A DNA stretch of 64,000 nucleotides from Streptomyces sp. NBC_01485 (lineage in GTDB: Bacteria > Actinomycetota > Actinomycetes > Streptomycetales > Streptomycetaceae), in assembly GCF_036227125.1 (NCBI RefSeq), contig NZ_CP109435.1, forward strand, positions 7,502,001-7,566,000, in the 5' to 3' direction. The notes beneath the pieces are model-generated. The model ran no database searches, was not told the origin of the DNA, and saw only the letters and a program-made list of their open reading frames with translations. Each line of letters opens with the position of its first letter. The stretch's first letter is position 1. Shown here piece after piece: positions 53,146-62,059 of this stretch. The position numbers and the translations under genes were made by a program.

Positions 53146-53590
53146 TCAGCAGGCACGTGAACAGTTCCGCGAGGACGCTGGAGCCGCCCGAGCGCATCGC
53201 CGTGCGCAGGGCCGCCCGCGCCTCGCCGTGGCGGCCGAGGCGGAGGCGTTCGGAGAGGTAGATGCCGCCCATGAAGCCGGGGATCGCGCCGAGCACCGGG
53301 ACCAGGAAGAAGCCGAGGAACGCGCCGACCCCCGCGTACACCGCCATACGGGGGGTCGCGCCGCTCTCGCGCAGCCGACGGGGCGGCAGGGCCCAGCGCA
53401 CCACCTGGGACAGGAACAGCGCCACCGTGGCCCCGACCAGCACGCCCCAGGCCACCGGCTGCGGATCCTCCAGCGCCCACCACAGAACCGCGGCCCACAC
53501 CAGCCACGATCCCGGCACGCCGGGCACCAGCACTCCGCACAGGCCGAGCAGAATGACCACTCCGACCAGCAGGAGTTCCGACACTCCCAT
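53108..53590 (-). CDS. DUF456 integral membrane protein
   Basis: 160 residues; ATG 53590. Four or five hydrophobic segments with the Gly-rich motifs of DUF456: LLGLCGVLVPGVPGSWLVW, YAGVGAFLGFFLVPVLGAIPG and FMGGIYLSERLRLG. Cytoplasmic-membrane protein of unknown function. It overlaps the 3' end of the convergent methyltransferase gene by 38 bases. Confidence 0.9.
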   Translation of the reverse strand: MGVSELLLVGVVILLGLCGVLVPGVPGSWLVWAAVLWWALEDPQPVAWGVLVGATVALFLSQVVRWALPPRRLRESGATPRMAVYAGVGAFLGFFLVPVLGAIPGFMGGIYLSERLRLGRHGEARAALRTAMRSGGSSVLAELFTCLLIMGAWLGAVLWG

Positions 53591-53817
53591 CTGCCCAGAG
53601 TGCCCGAGCCAAGGAGAACCCGCAGGTCAAGACATGCGTCCGCGGGCACTCTGGGGGATGGGTACGGTCACCGCCCCGCAGGTGGCGGAATGCAGCCGGG
53701 CATCCCCGTCGCACTGTTGTTCCGGGCGTCGCTCGACACACTGTTCGACACGCTTGCCGTGGCGCATTTTCCGGATGCCCCGTTTTCATACGGGCCGTGC
53801 GGTGGACAATCGGGGGC

Positions 53818-55437
53818 ATGAGCCAGCAGGGGGGAAGGACCACCGGTCACGAGGACGACGACTGGTGGGGGCAGTTGTACGACGACTCCACGGAGGACAC
53901 GGGACCCACACCCGCCACCGACTCCCTGGACGACCGCTTCGCCTCAGCCGCCGGAACGGTGCGCTCCGCGAGTACGGCGGGGGACACCGGGGGTGCGGGG
54001 GAGGGTGTCGGTACGGGCGCTGCCGGCTCGGTGCCGGGCCCCCGGCCCGAACCACCTGGCCCCGACGGCGGCCGGACCGATTGGTGGACCTCGCAGGACG
54101 CGCCGCCGACAGCCTCGCCCCCCACCGCCCCGGAAGGCACCGTCCCGCGCCCGCGGGGCGGCCGTGCACCCGACGTCACCCCGGGCACTCATCCGCCGGA
54201 ACGGCACCGCGCCCCCTGGGAACCGCCGTCGGACACGCCTCCCGACCCCACGAACGTCCCGTCCGGTCCGCTACCACCAGGCTTCGCCGAACGCGCGCCC
54301 CACGGCCCCGCCCCCTCCGCGACCGGCGACCACACGCCCACGAAACCACCGCCCGCCGCCTCGAAACCTCCGGCACCCCCCTCCCCACCGGCACCGTCCA
54401 CCCCACCACCCACGCCCCCGCCTCCGTCCCCGCTGCCACCTCCTCCCGCTCTCCCTCCCCGCCCGACCCCCAAGGACTACGTCGGCTCCGGCCCGCCCAC
54501 CTACGACGCCCAGCCCACCGCGCTCCCGCTCGCGGACCCGGACGACTTGGACGACCTGGTCGCCGACACCGTCCTGGACGGCGCCCGGTACGGGGCGTTC
54601 GCGTTGCGGGCCGTGTCCGTGCGGGGGGACTCCGCGCGGTACCGGGGCGAGCCGCGCCGCGACTCGCTGCTCACCGCCCGCTTCGGCACGGGCGACGACG
54701 CCCTGATCCTGGTCGCGATGGCGACCGGCGCCAGAGCGACCCCGGGAGCGCACCGGGCGGCCGCCGAGGTGTGCCGGTGGATCGGGCGGGCCGTGGGCCG
54801 CAGTCACGTCCGGCTCGCGCAGGACATAAGGGCGGCCCGGCGCGGCGACCTGAAGTCCGGCCTGCACCGCCTCACCGACCGCAGCCTCGGCCGGCTCCGC
54901 GCAGGCGCCGCCGAACAGGGCCTGGAACCGGACGAGTACGCGGCCACCCTGCGCTGTCTGCTCCTGCCCGCCGACCCAGCCTGCCGCACCCGCGTCTTCT
55001 TCGGCGTCGGCGCCGGCGGACTGTTCCGGCTGCGCGGCGGCGTGTGGCGGGACATCGAGCCCCGGGTGGGCGAGGTCGCCGGGGAGCCGGTCGTCGGGTT
55101 CGGGTCCCTCCCGGCCGAGACGCCCGAGGGCGACCGCCTCACCATGGACCTGGGCATCACGACCCCGCCGAACCCCTACGACCCCGACCCGGACCCCGAA
55201 CCGCCCCGCGAACCCTTCCGCTTCCGTGCCTCCGTAGCCCGCCCGGGCGACACGCTCCTGATGTGCACCGGCGGCCTGGCCGAACCCCTCCGCGGCGAGC
55301 CCGACCTCTCCGCTCACCTGACGGGACGCTGGTCCGGCCCCACCCCGCCCGCCCTCGCCGCCTTCCTCGCCGACACCCAGGTGAGAGTCAAGGGCTACGC
55401 CGACGACCGCACGGCGGCGGCAGTCTGGGAGGCCTGA
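53818..55437 (+). CDS. Proline-rich protein with PP2C-like phosphatase domain
   Basis: 539 residues from ATG 53818. The first about 220 residues are acidic then very Pro-rich (PPTPPPPSPLPPPPALPP) and probably unstructured. The C-terminal 320 residues resemble PP2C-type Ser/Thr phosphatases: VRGDSARYRGEPRRDSLL, DDALILVAMATGARATPG, RVFFGVGAGGLFRLRGG, ARPGDTLLMCTGGLAEPL and a final YADDRTAAAVW in place of the usual DDATVV. The metal-binding Asp set is partly changed (no DGMGG), so activity is unsure. No partner kinase is adjacent. Confidence 0.8.
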   Translation: MSQQGGRTTGHEDDDWWGQLYDDSTEDTGPTPATDSLDDRFASAAGTVRSASTAGDTGGAGEGVGTGAAGSVPGPRPEPPGPDGGRTDWWTSQDAPPTASPPTAPEGTVPRPRGGRAPDVTPGTHPPERHRAPWEPPSDTPPDPTNVPSGPLPPGFAERAPHGPAPSATGDHTPTKPPPAASKPPAPPSPPAPSTPPPTPPPPSPLPPPPALPPRPTPKDYVGSGPPTYDAQPTALPLADPDDLDDLVADTVLDGARYGAFALRAVSVRGDSARYRGEPRRDSLLTARFGTGDDALILVAMATGARATPGAHRAAAEVCRWIGRAVGRSHVRLAQDIRAARRGDLKSGLHRLTDRSLGRLRAGAAEQGLEPDEYAATLRCLLLPADPACRTRVFFGVGAGGLFRLRGGVWRDIEPRVGEVAGEPVVGFGSLPAETPEGDRLTMDLGITTPPNPYDPDPDPEPPREPFRFRASVARPGDTLLMCTGGLAEPLRGEPDLSAHLTGRWSGPTPPALAAFLADTQVRVKGYADDRTAAAVWEA

Positions 55438-55468
55438 CCCGGTACGGGTTGCCGAAGGGGACGACGCC

Positions 55469-56809
55469 TCAGTCGGTCGCCGGGACCCACTTGCGCTCCC
55501 CGTTGTCCGAGCCGTACCAGTAACGGGGCAGGCCCTTGATGCCGCTGGTGCGGAACGGGCGGCCGTGGTCGTCGACGCGGACCGTCCCGGTGCGGCCCTG
55601 GGACGACCAGTCGAGTTCGAGGTACCAGTCGCAGTCGCAGGTGTCCGTCCGCGCCGTGACCAGCAACACCTCCGGGTCCGTGCTGGACACCCGGTAGGGC
55701 AGGCTCACCGCCGGGATCGGCGTGCCCGCGTCGTTGCCGGCGACCGAGTGCGCCACGGGGCGGTCCTTGTCCAGGTCGACCGCGAAGTAACGCTTGCTCA
55801 GCGAGCCGCCGCAGCCCTGGTCCATGGTGTACACGGTGCCCGGCGCGGGTGCGCTGCGGCCGACGACCCGCACCCGCAACGCCGTCAGGACGACGGCCGT
55901 CGAGCTGCGGCCCTGCACCGAGATCTCCACGTTGGTCTCGCGCCCGTGCACGGCGCCCTGGGCCGCCGCCCACGGCCCGGCGTCCTGCTCCGCCGGGGGC
56001 GGCGGAACCTGTGCCGGCGGTCTGCCGATGACGTAGTCATGGCTGCAGTTGAGCGCCCAGACCTGGGAGTCGGCGGTCCAGGCGAGCGGTACGCCCGTCG
56101 CGGGGGCCGAAGCCTTGCCGCCGGTTCCCGCGACGGTGTCCGGGGAGGGGAAGGACGAGGTGGCGCCAGGTGCGGGGGAGGTGGTCGGGCTTGTGGTGAG
56201 TGCGGGGGTGGGGGTGGGGTGAGGGGACGTCGTCCCGTAAGGGGCGGTCGCGGATCCGGAGGGGCGGGAGGAGCCGGCCGGGTCGTCGGAAGCCGACGGG
56301 TGGCTGCCGCCGCCGGGCAGCGCGGAGAGGCTGCCGAGGGTGGCAAGGAGCGCGCAGGCGACACCGACGAGGACCGTGGTGCGCCGACGGCGGTACCAAC
56401 GGCGACGCGGTGCCTGTTGCTCGTCCGGCTTCCGAGGCTCCGTAACTGCCGAAGCCGCTTCCGGTGTTTCCGACGTTTCCGGTGTTTCCGATGTTTCCGA
56501 TGTTTCGAGTGTCTCAGGAGTCGCCGCCGTGCTTCGCGCCGCCCGCTGTTGCCGTGCCGCCACCGCTCGCAGCCACCGCCGGTGCAGTTCGAGGCGTTCC
56601 TCCGGTGTCGCTCCGCAGAACTCCGCGAGCCGTTCCACGGGCGCGAATTCCTGAGGAACCGCTTCCCCCGCGCAGTACCGGTGCAGCGTCGAGGTGTTCA
56701 TGCCCAGCCGGCGCGCGAGGGAGCCGTAGCTGCGCTCCGTGCGCCCCTTCAGTTCCGTCAGTAACGCGGCGAACTCCGTCACATCGCCCACACCGTCGTC
56801 GGTCGACAC
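55469..56809 (-). CDS. XRE-family DNA-binding protein with a transmembrane anchor and exported C-terminal domain
   Basis: 446 residues, GTG 56809. N-terminal helix-turn-helix (YGSLARRLGMNTSTLHRYC, GEAVP) binds DNA in the cytoplasm; an acidic Thr/Glu/Ser repeat linker (SETSETPETSETPE) and a basic stretch (RRRWYRRRR) precede one transmembrane segment (TTVLVGVACALLATLGSLSAL). The outside part has a Ser/Thr/Pro-rich stalk and a folded C-terminal domain with TDTCDCDWYLELDW and CGGSLSKRYFAVDL. This layout is common in Streptomyces and suggests signalling from the cell surface to DNA; the ligand is unknown. Confidence 0.88.
   Translation of the reverse strand: MSTDDGVGDVTEFAALLTELKGRTERSYGSLARRLGMNTSTLHRYCAGEAVPQEFAPVERLAEFCGATPEERLELHRRWLRAVAARQQRAARSTAATPETLETSETSETPETSETPEAASAVTEPRKPDEQQAPRRRWYRRRRTTVLVGVACALLATLGSLSALPGGGSHPSASDDPAGSSRPSGSATAPYGTTSPHPTPTPALTTSPTTSPAPGATSSFPSPDTVAGTGGKASAPATGVPLAWTADSQVWALNCSHDYVIGRPPAQVPPPPAEQDAGPWAAAQGAVHGRETNVEISVQGRSSTAVVLTALRVRVVGRSAPAPGTVYTMDQGCGGSLSKRYFAVDLDKDRPVAHSVAGNDAGTPIPAVSLPYRVSSTDPEVLLVTARTDTCDCDWYLELDWSSQGRTGTVRVDDHGRPFRTSGIKGLPRYWYGSDNGERKWVPATD
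56464..56515 (-). repeat. 9-bp tandem repeat inside the XRE-protein gene
   Basis: About five copies of TTTCCGATG-like units (+ strand) encode the Glu-Thr-Ser/Pro repeats of the linker. Copies differ by one or two bases, which suggests length variation in frame. Confidence 0.75.
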
Positions 56810-57054
56810 CGTTCCCCCGTGCTCGTCCGGCCCGGGCGGTCATCCCAGGCACCCGTATACCTGCACGTCAGATGGGCTGGGATGGTTCCACCACGGCCGA
56901 TCGGGCGAAGACCGTTGCAGCGGGCCACCCGGGCAGCCGATGCTCTTGGTGTCGCACCGACCAGGCCGAACCGACCAACCGGCATCGCGGCGACGACCCA
57001 CACGCATCCACACACCCATGCACTCACTCCTGCACGGACTCACGGGGGACACCC

Positions 57055-57702
57055 ATGCCCAAGCGCATCCGAACCGTCACGCTCACCGGGCTCACCGCAC
57101 TCACGGCCGCGGGCCTGGCCCTCGGCACCCTGCTCGCCGTGCCGGCAGGCGCCGCACCCGCCGGCGCCGCCGCCCCGCAGCGGCCCGGCTTCCTCTCGGC
57201 CGCCGACCTGCCGCCGCACCCCAGTTCGTCCTGGACGGCCGGCCGGATCACCGCCGGCGCGTCGCCGGAGGTGGAGGTCGACCGCTGCCTCGGCATGGCG
57301 CTGGGCGACGGCTGGGACTCCTGGTACCGGGACTTCCGCACCGACCTCGACACGAGCGCCCGTCAGGTCAGCGTCGAGTTGTCGAGCGTCAGCGCGGCGA
57401 AGGGGCGGTTCTCGCGGGTCAGCGAGGACATCAAGTCCTGCGCCACGCGCATCGAACAGGCCGACCCGGAGGTCGAGGCCACGCTCAGGGACTACGGGAC
57501 GGTGAACGTCGAAGAGGGCGCCCACGTCTACGGCCTGCACACCGAGACCACCTGGGGCGCGACCGACATCCGCCTCCTCTCCGTGGGCCGCGACGGCACG
57601 ACGGTGACGGTCGTGGACTGGCGCCAGCTCGGCGACTTCGACGACGCGCCGGTGAAGGCCTTCAAGAAGACCACCGTCACAGCCGTCAACAAGCTCCACT
57701 GA
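57055..57702 (+). CDS. Secreted protein of unknown function (sensor/PknH-like fold possible)
   Basis: 215 residues; ATG 57055 after GGGGGA. Sec signal peptide (MPKRIRTVTLTGLTAL..., cleavage near AGA-A). The mature part has one Cys pair (VDRCLGMALGDGW and VSEDIKSCATRIEQ) and a C-terminal strand-rich half (HTETTWGATDIRLLSVGRDG, TVTVVDWRQLGDF), like many extracellular domains of actinobacterial sensor proteins. Divergent from the XRE-type gene and followed by another small secreted protein; role unknown. Confidence 0.85.
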   Translation: MPKRIRTVTLTGLTALTAAGLALGTLLAVPAGAAPAGAAAPQRPGFLSAADLPPHPSSSWTAGRITAGASPEVEVDRCLGMALGDGWDSWYRDFRTDLDTSARQVSVELSSVSAAKGRFSRVSEDIKSCATRIEQADPEVEATLRDYGTVNVEEGAHVYGLHTETTWGATDIRLLSVGRDGTTVTVVDWRQLGDFDDAPVKAFKKTTVTAVNKLH

Positions 57703-57743
57703 CCGCACCACCTGCACCACCCGCACGACCACTGAGAAGAGCC

Positions 57744-57790
57744 GGGGCCGCCACCCTCCCGCCACGGGGGTCGGGAGGGGCGGCGGCCCC
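57744..57790 (+). terminator. Long GC hairpin after the secreted-protein gene
   Basis: Outer 9-bp stem (57744-57752 with 57782-57790) continued inward by CCCTCCCG/CGGGAGGG with a one- or two-base bulge. Placed 40 bases after the stop; no T-run, as usual in Streptomyces. Confidence 0.7.
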
Positions 57791-57794
57791 TCAC

Positions 57795-57842
57795 ACACGA
57801 GACGCACGAGACACGAGACGCACGAGACACGAGAGACACGGG
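57795..57842. repeat. cacgagac tandem repeat upstream of the next gene
   Basis: Seven or so copies of an 8- to 9-base unit around acgagacgc and acgagacac directly before the leader of the gene at 57853. No function visible. Confidence 0.65.
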
Positions 57843-57852
57843 GAACACGCGC

Positions 57853-58383
57853 ATGACCAGCAACATCAGCAACAGCGCCACCACCAGCAGCGCCAGCAGC
57901 AACAACGGCGGCAAGAGCACGAACCGTCTTCGCTCCACCCGCCGCCGCACCACCCTGGCCGTCGGCCTCGCCCTGGCGCTCGGGCTCGGCGCGACGGCCC
58001 AGGCGTCCGCCGGCAGCCCGCGCAGCGTCAGCGGGAGCCCGTCCGACAACATCACCCGCATCGCCGACTTCTACGGCGCCTACATCGACGCGGTGACCGA
58101 CGAGGGCGGCGGCAAACTCAAGGACGAACTCCGCAAGCACTACCTCACCCCCGCCTTCCAGAAGGAACTGAACGCCTGGGAGGCCAAGAACCACGCCGAC
58201 GGCGTCCTGCAGGCCCAGAACGTCCCGCTCGCCTGGAAGGTCACCGACAACGGCACGGCGAACTACACCGAGGCCGGCGTCACCCTCACCTGGAGCAGCG
58301 ACACGAGCACCAAACTCGTCGTCGGCATGACCCGCGACCACAAGATCTTCCACCTCGGGACGAAGGGAGCCGCAGGCAGCTAG
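57853..58383 (+). CDS. Small secreted protein of unknown function
   Basis: 176 residues; ATG 57853 with a modest GGGGAA upstream. The start begins with a Ser/Asn-rich stretch (MTSNISNSATTSSASSNNGG), then a basic region and a signal-like hydrophobic segment (TTLAVGLALALGLGATAQASA). The mature domain of about 120 residues (DFYGAYIDAVTDEGGGKLKD, LRKHYLTPAF, TLTWSSDTSTKLVVGMTRD) resembles DUF3828-type small exported domains, a weak assignment. Lies downstream of another secreted-protein gene. Confidence 0.8.
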   Translation: MTSNISNSATTSSASSNNGGKSTNRLRSTRRRTTLAVGLALALGLGATAQASAGSPRSVSGSPSDNITRIADFYGAYIDAVTDEGGGKLKDELRKHYLTPAFQKELNAWEAKNHADGVLQAQNVPLAWKVTDNGTANYTEAGVTLTWSSDTSTKLVVGMTRDHKIFHLGTKGAAGS

Positions 58384-59084
58384 GCACAACCGGGCAAACG
58401 GTCGGACCGGTTCCCGTCGAACGTCCGCGTGCGGAACCACTGCATTCCGGCCAACCTCGCCGACTACGGGCAGCCGGTGTCGTCCAGTACCACCCGCCCC
58501 GCCCCTTCCCCGGCTACGGCCAGGTCGGCAGCGGTGAATCCGTAGACGGTCCGAGGCCCGGCGGTCGGCAGGCCGCCCAGGTGCGTAGGTTCGAAGGGGT
58601 GGGGGACGGCCGGTTCGGCGTCCGCCTCGCGGCGCGGATGCACCGGCTCACCACCGCTCACGGGGGAGGCGAGCGTCGGGCGGGCGTTGCGCGGGTGAGC
58701 GCCCCTCAGCGGGACGTCCGCGCCGTCGTACGGCGTCCCCGCCGCCCGGAGGCCGGGGCCGTCACCCGCTGAAACACGCCCGGCGGGCCGGGCGGCGGCA
58801 CGCGGGGGCCGTGCCGCGCGGGGGCGCACGAACCAGGCCCCGGACGGCGCTGTCGGCCCGACCCCCCACCCCTCTTGGAGCGTTCGGGAGTACTCGGGAG
58901 CGTTCGGGAGTACTCGTGAGCCCTCGGGAGAGCCTTCAGGACCGCCCCCCGAGGCCCGCCCGAACATGGCCGAACACCCGGTCGTTGATGATTCGACATG
59001 ACTGGGCCGGTGCCGACCGGGCAAGGATCCCCGTGAACGTGTTCGAGCAGGAGGGGAACCGACATCGACACGCGGGCGGGGGCC
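58384..59084. other. Non-coding or unrecognised stretch with a 20-bp tandem repeat
   Basis: No gene I can support. Two exact copies of ggagcgttcgggagtactcg stand at 58877-58896 and 58897-58916, followed by a degenerate third. The open frames here lack start sites and recognisable sequence. Confidence 0.55.
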
Positions 59085-59573
59085 ATGGAGAGGCAGGCAC
59101 GGGGAAGCGGTCCGGCGACGATCGCGAGCACCTCGGCGACGGGACGGACAGGGGAGGACACGGCCGAGGACGGGGCGGAGCAGGACCGGGCGCCTCAGCT
59201 CAGCCGGCGACTCGGACGGTCGGATCTACGCGCGGTGCCCGAGGCGCGCCGGGCGGTGCGGGAGCTGTTGCGGGACTGGGGAAGGCCCGGCCGGTCGGAG
59301 ACGGCGGAACTGCTGACCAGCGAACTCGTCACCAACGCGCTCGTGCACACCGACGACGACGCGGTCCTGACGGCCACCGTCTCGCCGTCCGGCCTGCGGG
59401 TGGAGGTGCGGGACTGCGCGGCCCGCCGCCCCCGGCCGAGATTCCCGAGCTCCGACGACGGCACGCACGGCCGGGGCCTGGTCCTGGTGGAGTCCCTCGC
59501 GGACACCTGGGGCGTACGGGCACAGGGCGGCGGCAAGGTCGTCTGGTTCGAGCTGGAGGCCGACGCCGCCTGA
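59085..59573 (+). CDS. RsbW-type ATP-binding protein (anti-sigma-factor kinase-like)
   Basis: 162 residues from ATG 59085. A 40-residue variable N-terminus, then a small GHKL ATPase domain: RAVPEARRAVRELLRDWG, N box ELLTSELVTNALVH, VEVRDCA in place of DxGxG, and GTHGRGLVLVESLADTWGV. Streptomyces genomes hold dozens of such proteins; typical partners are STAS-domain anti-anti-sigma factors or SpoIIE-type phosphatases, none of which is adjacent. A strong terminator follows. Confidence 0.88.
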   Translation: MERQARGSGPATIASTSATGRTGEDTAEDGAEQDRAPQLSRRLGRSDLRAVPEARRAVRELLRDWGRPGRSETAELLTSELVTNALVHTDDDAVLTATVSPSGLRVEVRDCAARRPRPRFPSSDDGTHGRGLVLVESLADTWGVRAQGGGKVVWFELEADAA

Positions 59574-59598
59574 ACGACGTCCGATGCACAGGGGCAAT

Positions 59599-59637
59599 GG
59601 GAAGGGGGCGCGACCGTCGTGGTCGCGCCCCCTTCCC
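59599..59637. terminator. Bidirectional terminator
   Basis: A perfect 17-bp stem (59599-59615 with 59621-59637) and a 5-base loop between convergent genes. Confidence 0.88.
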
Positions 59638-59656
59638 GGTGATGCCTGACTGTCCG

Positions 59657-60727
59657 TCAGCCGAACTGCTGCTCCAGGTCCTTGAGCTTGCGCTCCAGGG
59701 AGTCGAGGCGCGGCAGAGCCATGGTGTCGTCCTCCGCGGTGAGGTCGACGGTGATCATCGGGTCAGCGCCCTGGCGAACGGGCTGCAGGGAGTGCCGCGA
59801 GCGGGTGGGCAACTGCTCCGCCGAGTTCGCTATGGCAGGCTCCGCGGAGACACGCTCGGCCGTGGCCCGCTCCAGGGCGGCCTGGGCCTCCACCTGACGG
59901 CCACCGCCGCCACCGCCGCCGCCACGACCGGGAAAGCGGCCGTGACCTCGGCTGATCGCCTTCAACTGCGCACGCTCGACACGCTGCTGCTCGCGGCGAC
60001 GCAGCCTGGTCTCCTCTTTGCGGGCCTTGTCGTCGCGGACCTCGTCGACGGCCTCGTCCAGGCTGCGCACGTTCTCCAGCAGCATCAGCGACCAGGCCTT
60101 GTAGGTCTCACGGGGAGCACGCACCCAGCGCACGACGCGGATCTGCGGCAGCGGACGGGGCACCAGGCCCTGCTCGCGCAGCGCGGCCCGGCGGGTCTGC
60201 TTCAGGGCCCGGTCGAAGAGCACGGCCGCCGACAGCGACATACCGGCGAAGAAGTGCGGGGCGCCAGCGTGGCCCAGGCCCCTGGGCGCGTGCACCCAGT
60301 TGAACCAGGCCGCGGCACCCGCGAACGTCCACACGAGTATCCGGGAGCCGAGCGCCGCGTCACCGTGGCTGGCCTCGCGCACCGCGAGCACGGAGCAGAA
60401 CATCGCCGCGCCGTCCAGGCCGAACGGCACCAGGTATTCCCAGCCGCCGGTGAGGCCGAGGTTCGTCTCGCCGAAGCCGACCAGGCCGTGGAAGGAGAGC
60501 GCGGCGGCGACGGCCGCACAGCAGAACAGAAGGACGTAGGAGGCGGTTCCGTATATGGCTTCCTTGCGCCTGCGGCGCTCCTCGGTGCGCTCCCACGAGT
60601 CGTCCGCGTTCGCGTCTGCCCCGGAGGAGCGCTTGCCGCGCGCGAGCACCGCCACAGCCGCCAGCATGCCCAGGAGCAGTACGGCGCCGGGAAGCAGCCA
60701 GTTCAGCGATATGTCGGTCAGTCTCAT
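59657..60727 (-). CDS. DUF2637 (SpdB2-like) membrane protein
   Basis: 356 residues; ATG 60727 chosen because the hydrophobic N-terminus LTDISLNWLLPGAVLLLGML then lies at the start, although the ribosome binding site is weak. Five hydrophobic segments, the DUF2637 core being YVLLFCCAAVAAALSFHGLVG, YLVPFGLDGAAMFCSVLAV and WTFAGAAAWFNWVHAPRG. The C-terminal half is charged and coiled-coil-like with a Gly run (RGGGGGGGGRQ). DUF2637/SpdB2 proteins are linked to plasmid spread and intermycelial transfer in Streptomyces, but many chromosomal copies exist; no transfer genes are seen here. Confidence 0.9.
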   Translation of the reverse strand: MRLTDISLNWLLPGAVLLLGMLAAVAVLARGKRSSGADANADDSWERTEERRRRKEAIYGTASYVLLFCCAAVAAALSFHGLVGFGETNLGLTGGWEYLVPFGLDGAAMFCSVLAVREASHGDAALGSRILVWTFAGAAAWFNWVHAPRGLGHAGAPHFFAGMSLSAAVLFDRALKQTRRAALREQGLVPRPLPQIRVVRWVRAPRETYKAWSLMLLENVRSLDEAVDEVRDDKARKEETRLRRREQQRVERAQLKAISRGHGRFPGRGGGGGGGGRQVEAQAALERATAERVSAEPAIANSAEQLPTRSRHSLQPVRQGADPMITVDLTAEDDTMALPRLDSLERKLKDLEQQFG

Positions 60728-60835
60728 CTGGGGGTCCCTTGCATTGGGATAGGGCGTAACGCCCGCCATAGTGGCCCAATCCCGCCGTCCCTCAGGGGGT
60801 TTCGGGGCAAGAGGCCGCCAAGGAGGTGCAAGGGG

Positions 60836-60886
60836 ATGCCCAAGGCGACGTTCTGCTCGAACTGCCGCTTGAGGGGCGGGAGTTGA
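60836..60886 (+). CDS. 16-residue CxxC micro-ORF
   Basis: ATG 60836 lies behind AAGGAGGTG (60820-60828), seven bases away, a near-perfect site. The peptide MPKATFCSNCRLRGGS has a CxxC pair. It is antisense to the leader of the DUF2637 gene. It could be a zinc-knuckle-like peptide or a chance match; the rest of the 313-base gap 60728-61040 is unremarkable. Confidence 0.35.
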   Translation: MPKATFCSNCRLRGGS

Positions 60887-61040
60887 GTTCGAATAAGACT
60901 ACCCGTACGAGTGGTTCCACGGAAAGTTCCCGTGACGGGTGAGGAAATTGTGAATCGCCTGTGGCCGTCGGGGAGTCTCGTCCGGGTGATCCTACGGGAC
61001 GGCCGGGCGTGTCCCGTCGTCGGGGGCGTCTGAGTGTGCC

Positions 61041-61889
61041 TCAACTCGCGGCGGCAGCGGTGAGCTTGGTGACGCGGTCCGCGTCGCAGGTGCGCGGGCA
61101 GGTGGCGCAGGTGTCCTCGGGGCGCACCGTGTAGAACATGCAGCAGCTCGCCCGGTCCCTGGTGGGCAGGGCCGCGCCGTCCGGTCCGGTCAGCTCACGG
61201 AAGGCCGCCGAGCCGACGTACGGCCGGGTGGCGCCCGGCAGCAGCAGTTCCAGTTCCCGTCGCGCCCGCCGCTGCTCGTCCTCGCCGAGCAGTTGGGCGA
61301 CGTACCAGAGCCCCTCGACGACCTCGTCGGTCACCATGCCCCACAGGGCCCGGCCGCGACGCCGCGCCCGCGGCCCGAACCCGGCGAGCACCGGCTCGTG
61401 GTGCTCGGCTATCGCCGCCCGCACCTCCGCCCGCAGCGCCTCCTCGTCCCCGACGATCCGGGCGCCGGGCAGCAGTGCCGCCGGGTCGCCAGGCAGGCAC
61501 GCGAAGGAGGAGGGCGGGCGGACGGCCATCCGCATACCGTCGCCGGTGCGGTCGTACGAGACGTGCGTCACGGGAAGCCGGGGCACCCGGCGGTGCAGGA
61601 ACCAGGGGACGGTGATCAGCAGGCAGGCGGGCCACGCGTACCGGTGCAGTCCGAAGCTCGCGACGACGTCCGGGCGCGCCTTGTGGTCGTAGTCGCGGAC
61701 GATCTGGGCGTCGTCCCAGGCGAGGAACGCCTCCAACGCGGCTCCGCCCTCCGCGAGCTCGGCCGCGGCGACCCAGCCGCCGCCCCGGGGGAACGGTTCC
61801 GCGTGCCCCAGCTCCGTGACGGTCAGGCCCGGGAAGACCTTCGCGAGACGGGTGTAGGCCTCCGCTGTGGCCGACGGGGCTGTGGGCAT
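61041..61889 (-). CDS. FhuF-like ferric-siderophore reductase
   Basis: 282 residues; ATG 61889. C-terminal 2Fe-2S cluster motif CCMFYTVRPEDTCATCPRTC matches the CCx10-CxxC arrangement of FhuF proteins, which reduce ferric siderophores in the cytoplasm after uptake. The body (SFGLHRYAWPACLLITVPWF, LWGMVTDEVVEGLWYVAQLL) fits the family. Preceded by an iron-box-like palindrome, so it is probably repressed by an IdeR/DmdR-type regulator when iron is plentiful. Start has no obvious strong ribosome site. Confidence 0.93.
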   Translation of the reverse strand: MPTAPSATAEAYTRLAKVFPGLTVTELGHAEPFPRGGGWVAAAELAEGGAALEAFLAWDDAQIVRDYDHKARPDVVASFGLHRYAWPACLLITVPWFLHRRVPRLPVTHVSYDRTGDGMRMAVRPPSSFACLPGDPAALLPGARIVGDEEALRAEVRAAIAEHHEPVLAGFGPRARRRGRALWGMVTDEVVEGLWYVAQLLGEDEQRRARRELELLLPGATRPYVGSAAFRELTGPDGAALPTRDRASCCMFYTVRPEDTCATCPRTCDADRVTKLTAAAAS

Positions 61890-61930
61890 GCCGGGACCGC
61901 CGTTTCGGGAGCGATTATTCGGAAGTGATT

Positions 61931-61949
61931 AAAGGTAAGCCTTACCTCA
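61931..61949. promoter_or_regulatory. Iron box (IdeR/DmdR-type) between fhuF-like gene and GntR regulator
   Basis: AAAGGTAAGCCTTACCTCA contains AGGTAAG-c-CTTACCT, a near-perfect palindrome equal in form to actinobacterial iron boxes (TTAGGTTAGGCTAACCTAA). 42 bases upstream of the FhuF-like start codon. Confidence 0.75.
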
Positions 61950-62059
61950 CCTAGTGTCGTCGGGATTTGAACTGGCGGCCAGTACGCCTAAGGTGCTTGA
62001 CGGGCGAGTAACAACCCGCCGTAATGACCCCAAGTACCGACAAGGCCGGAGGAGACCCC

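Noticed and set aside
58464-59024. Minus-strand frame of 186 residues before the RsbW-like gene
   Set aside because: Crosses an exact tandem repeat, has no start site and no recognisable sequence.
59657-60727. Plasmid or conjugative-element locus because of the SpdB2-like protein
   Set aside because: No Tra, replication or integrase gene is next to it, and DUF2637 proteins are common on Streptomyces chromosomes.
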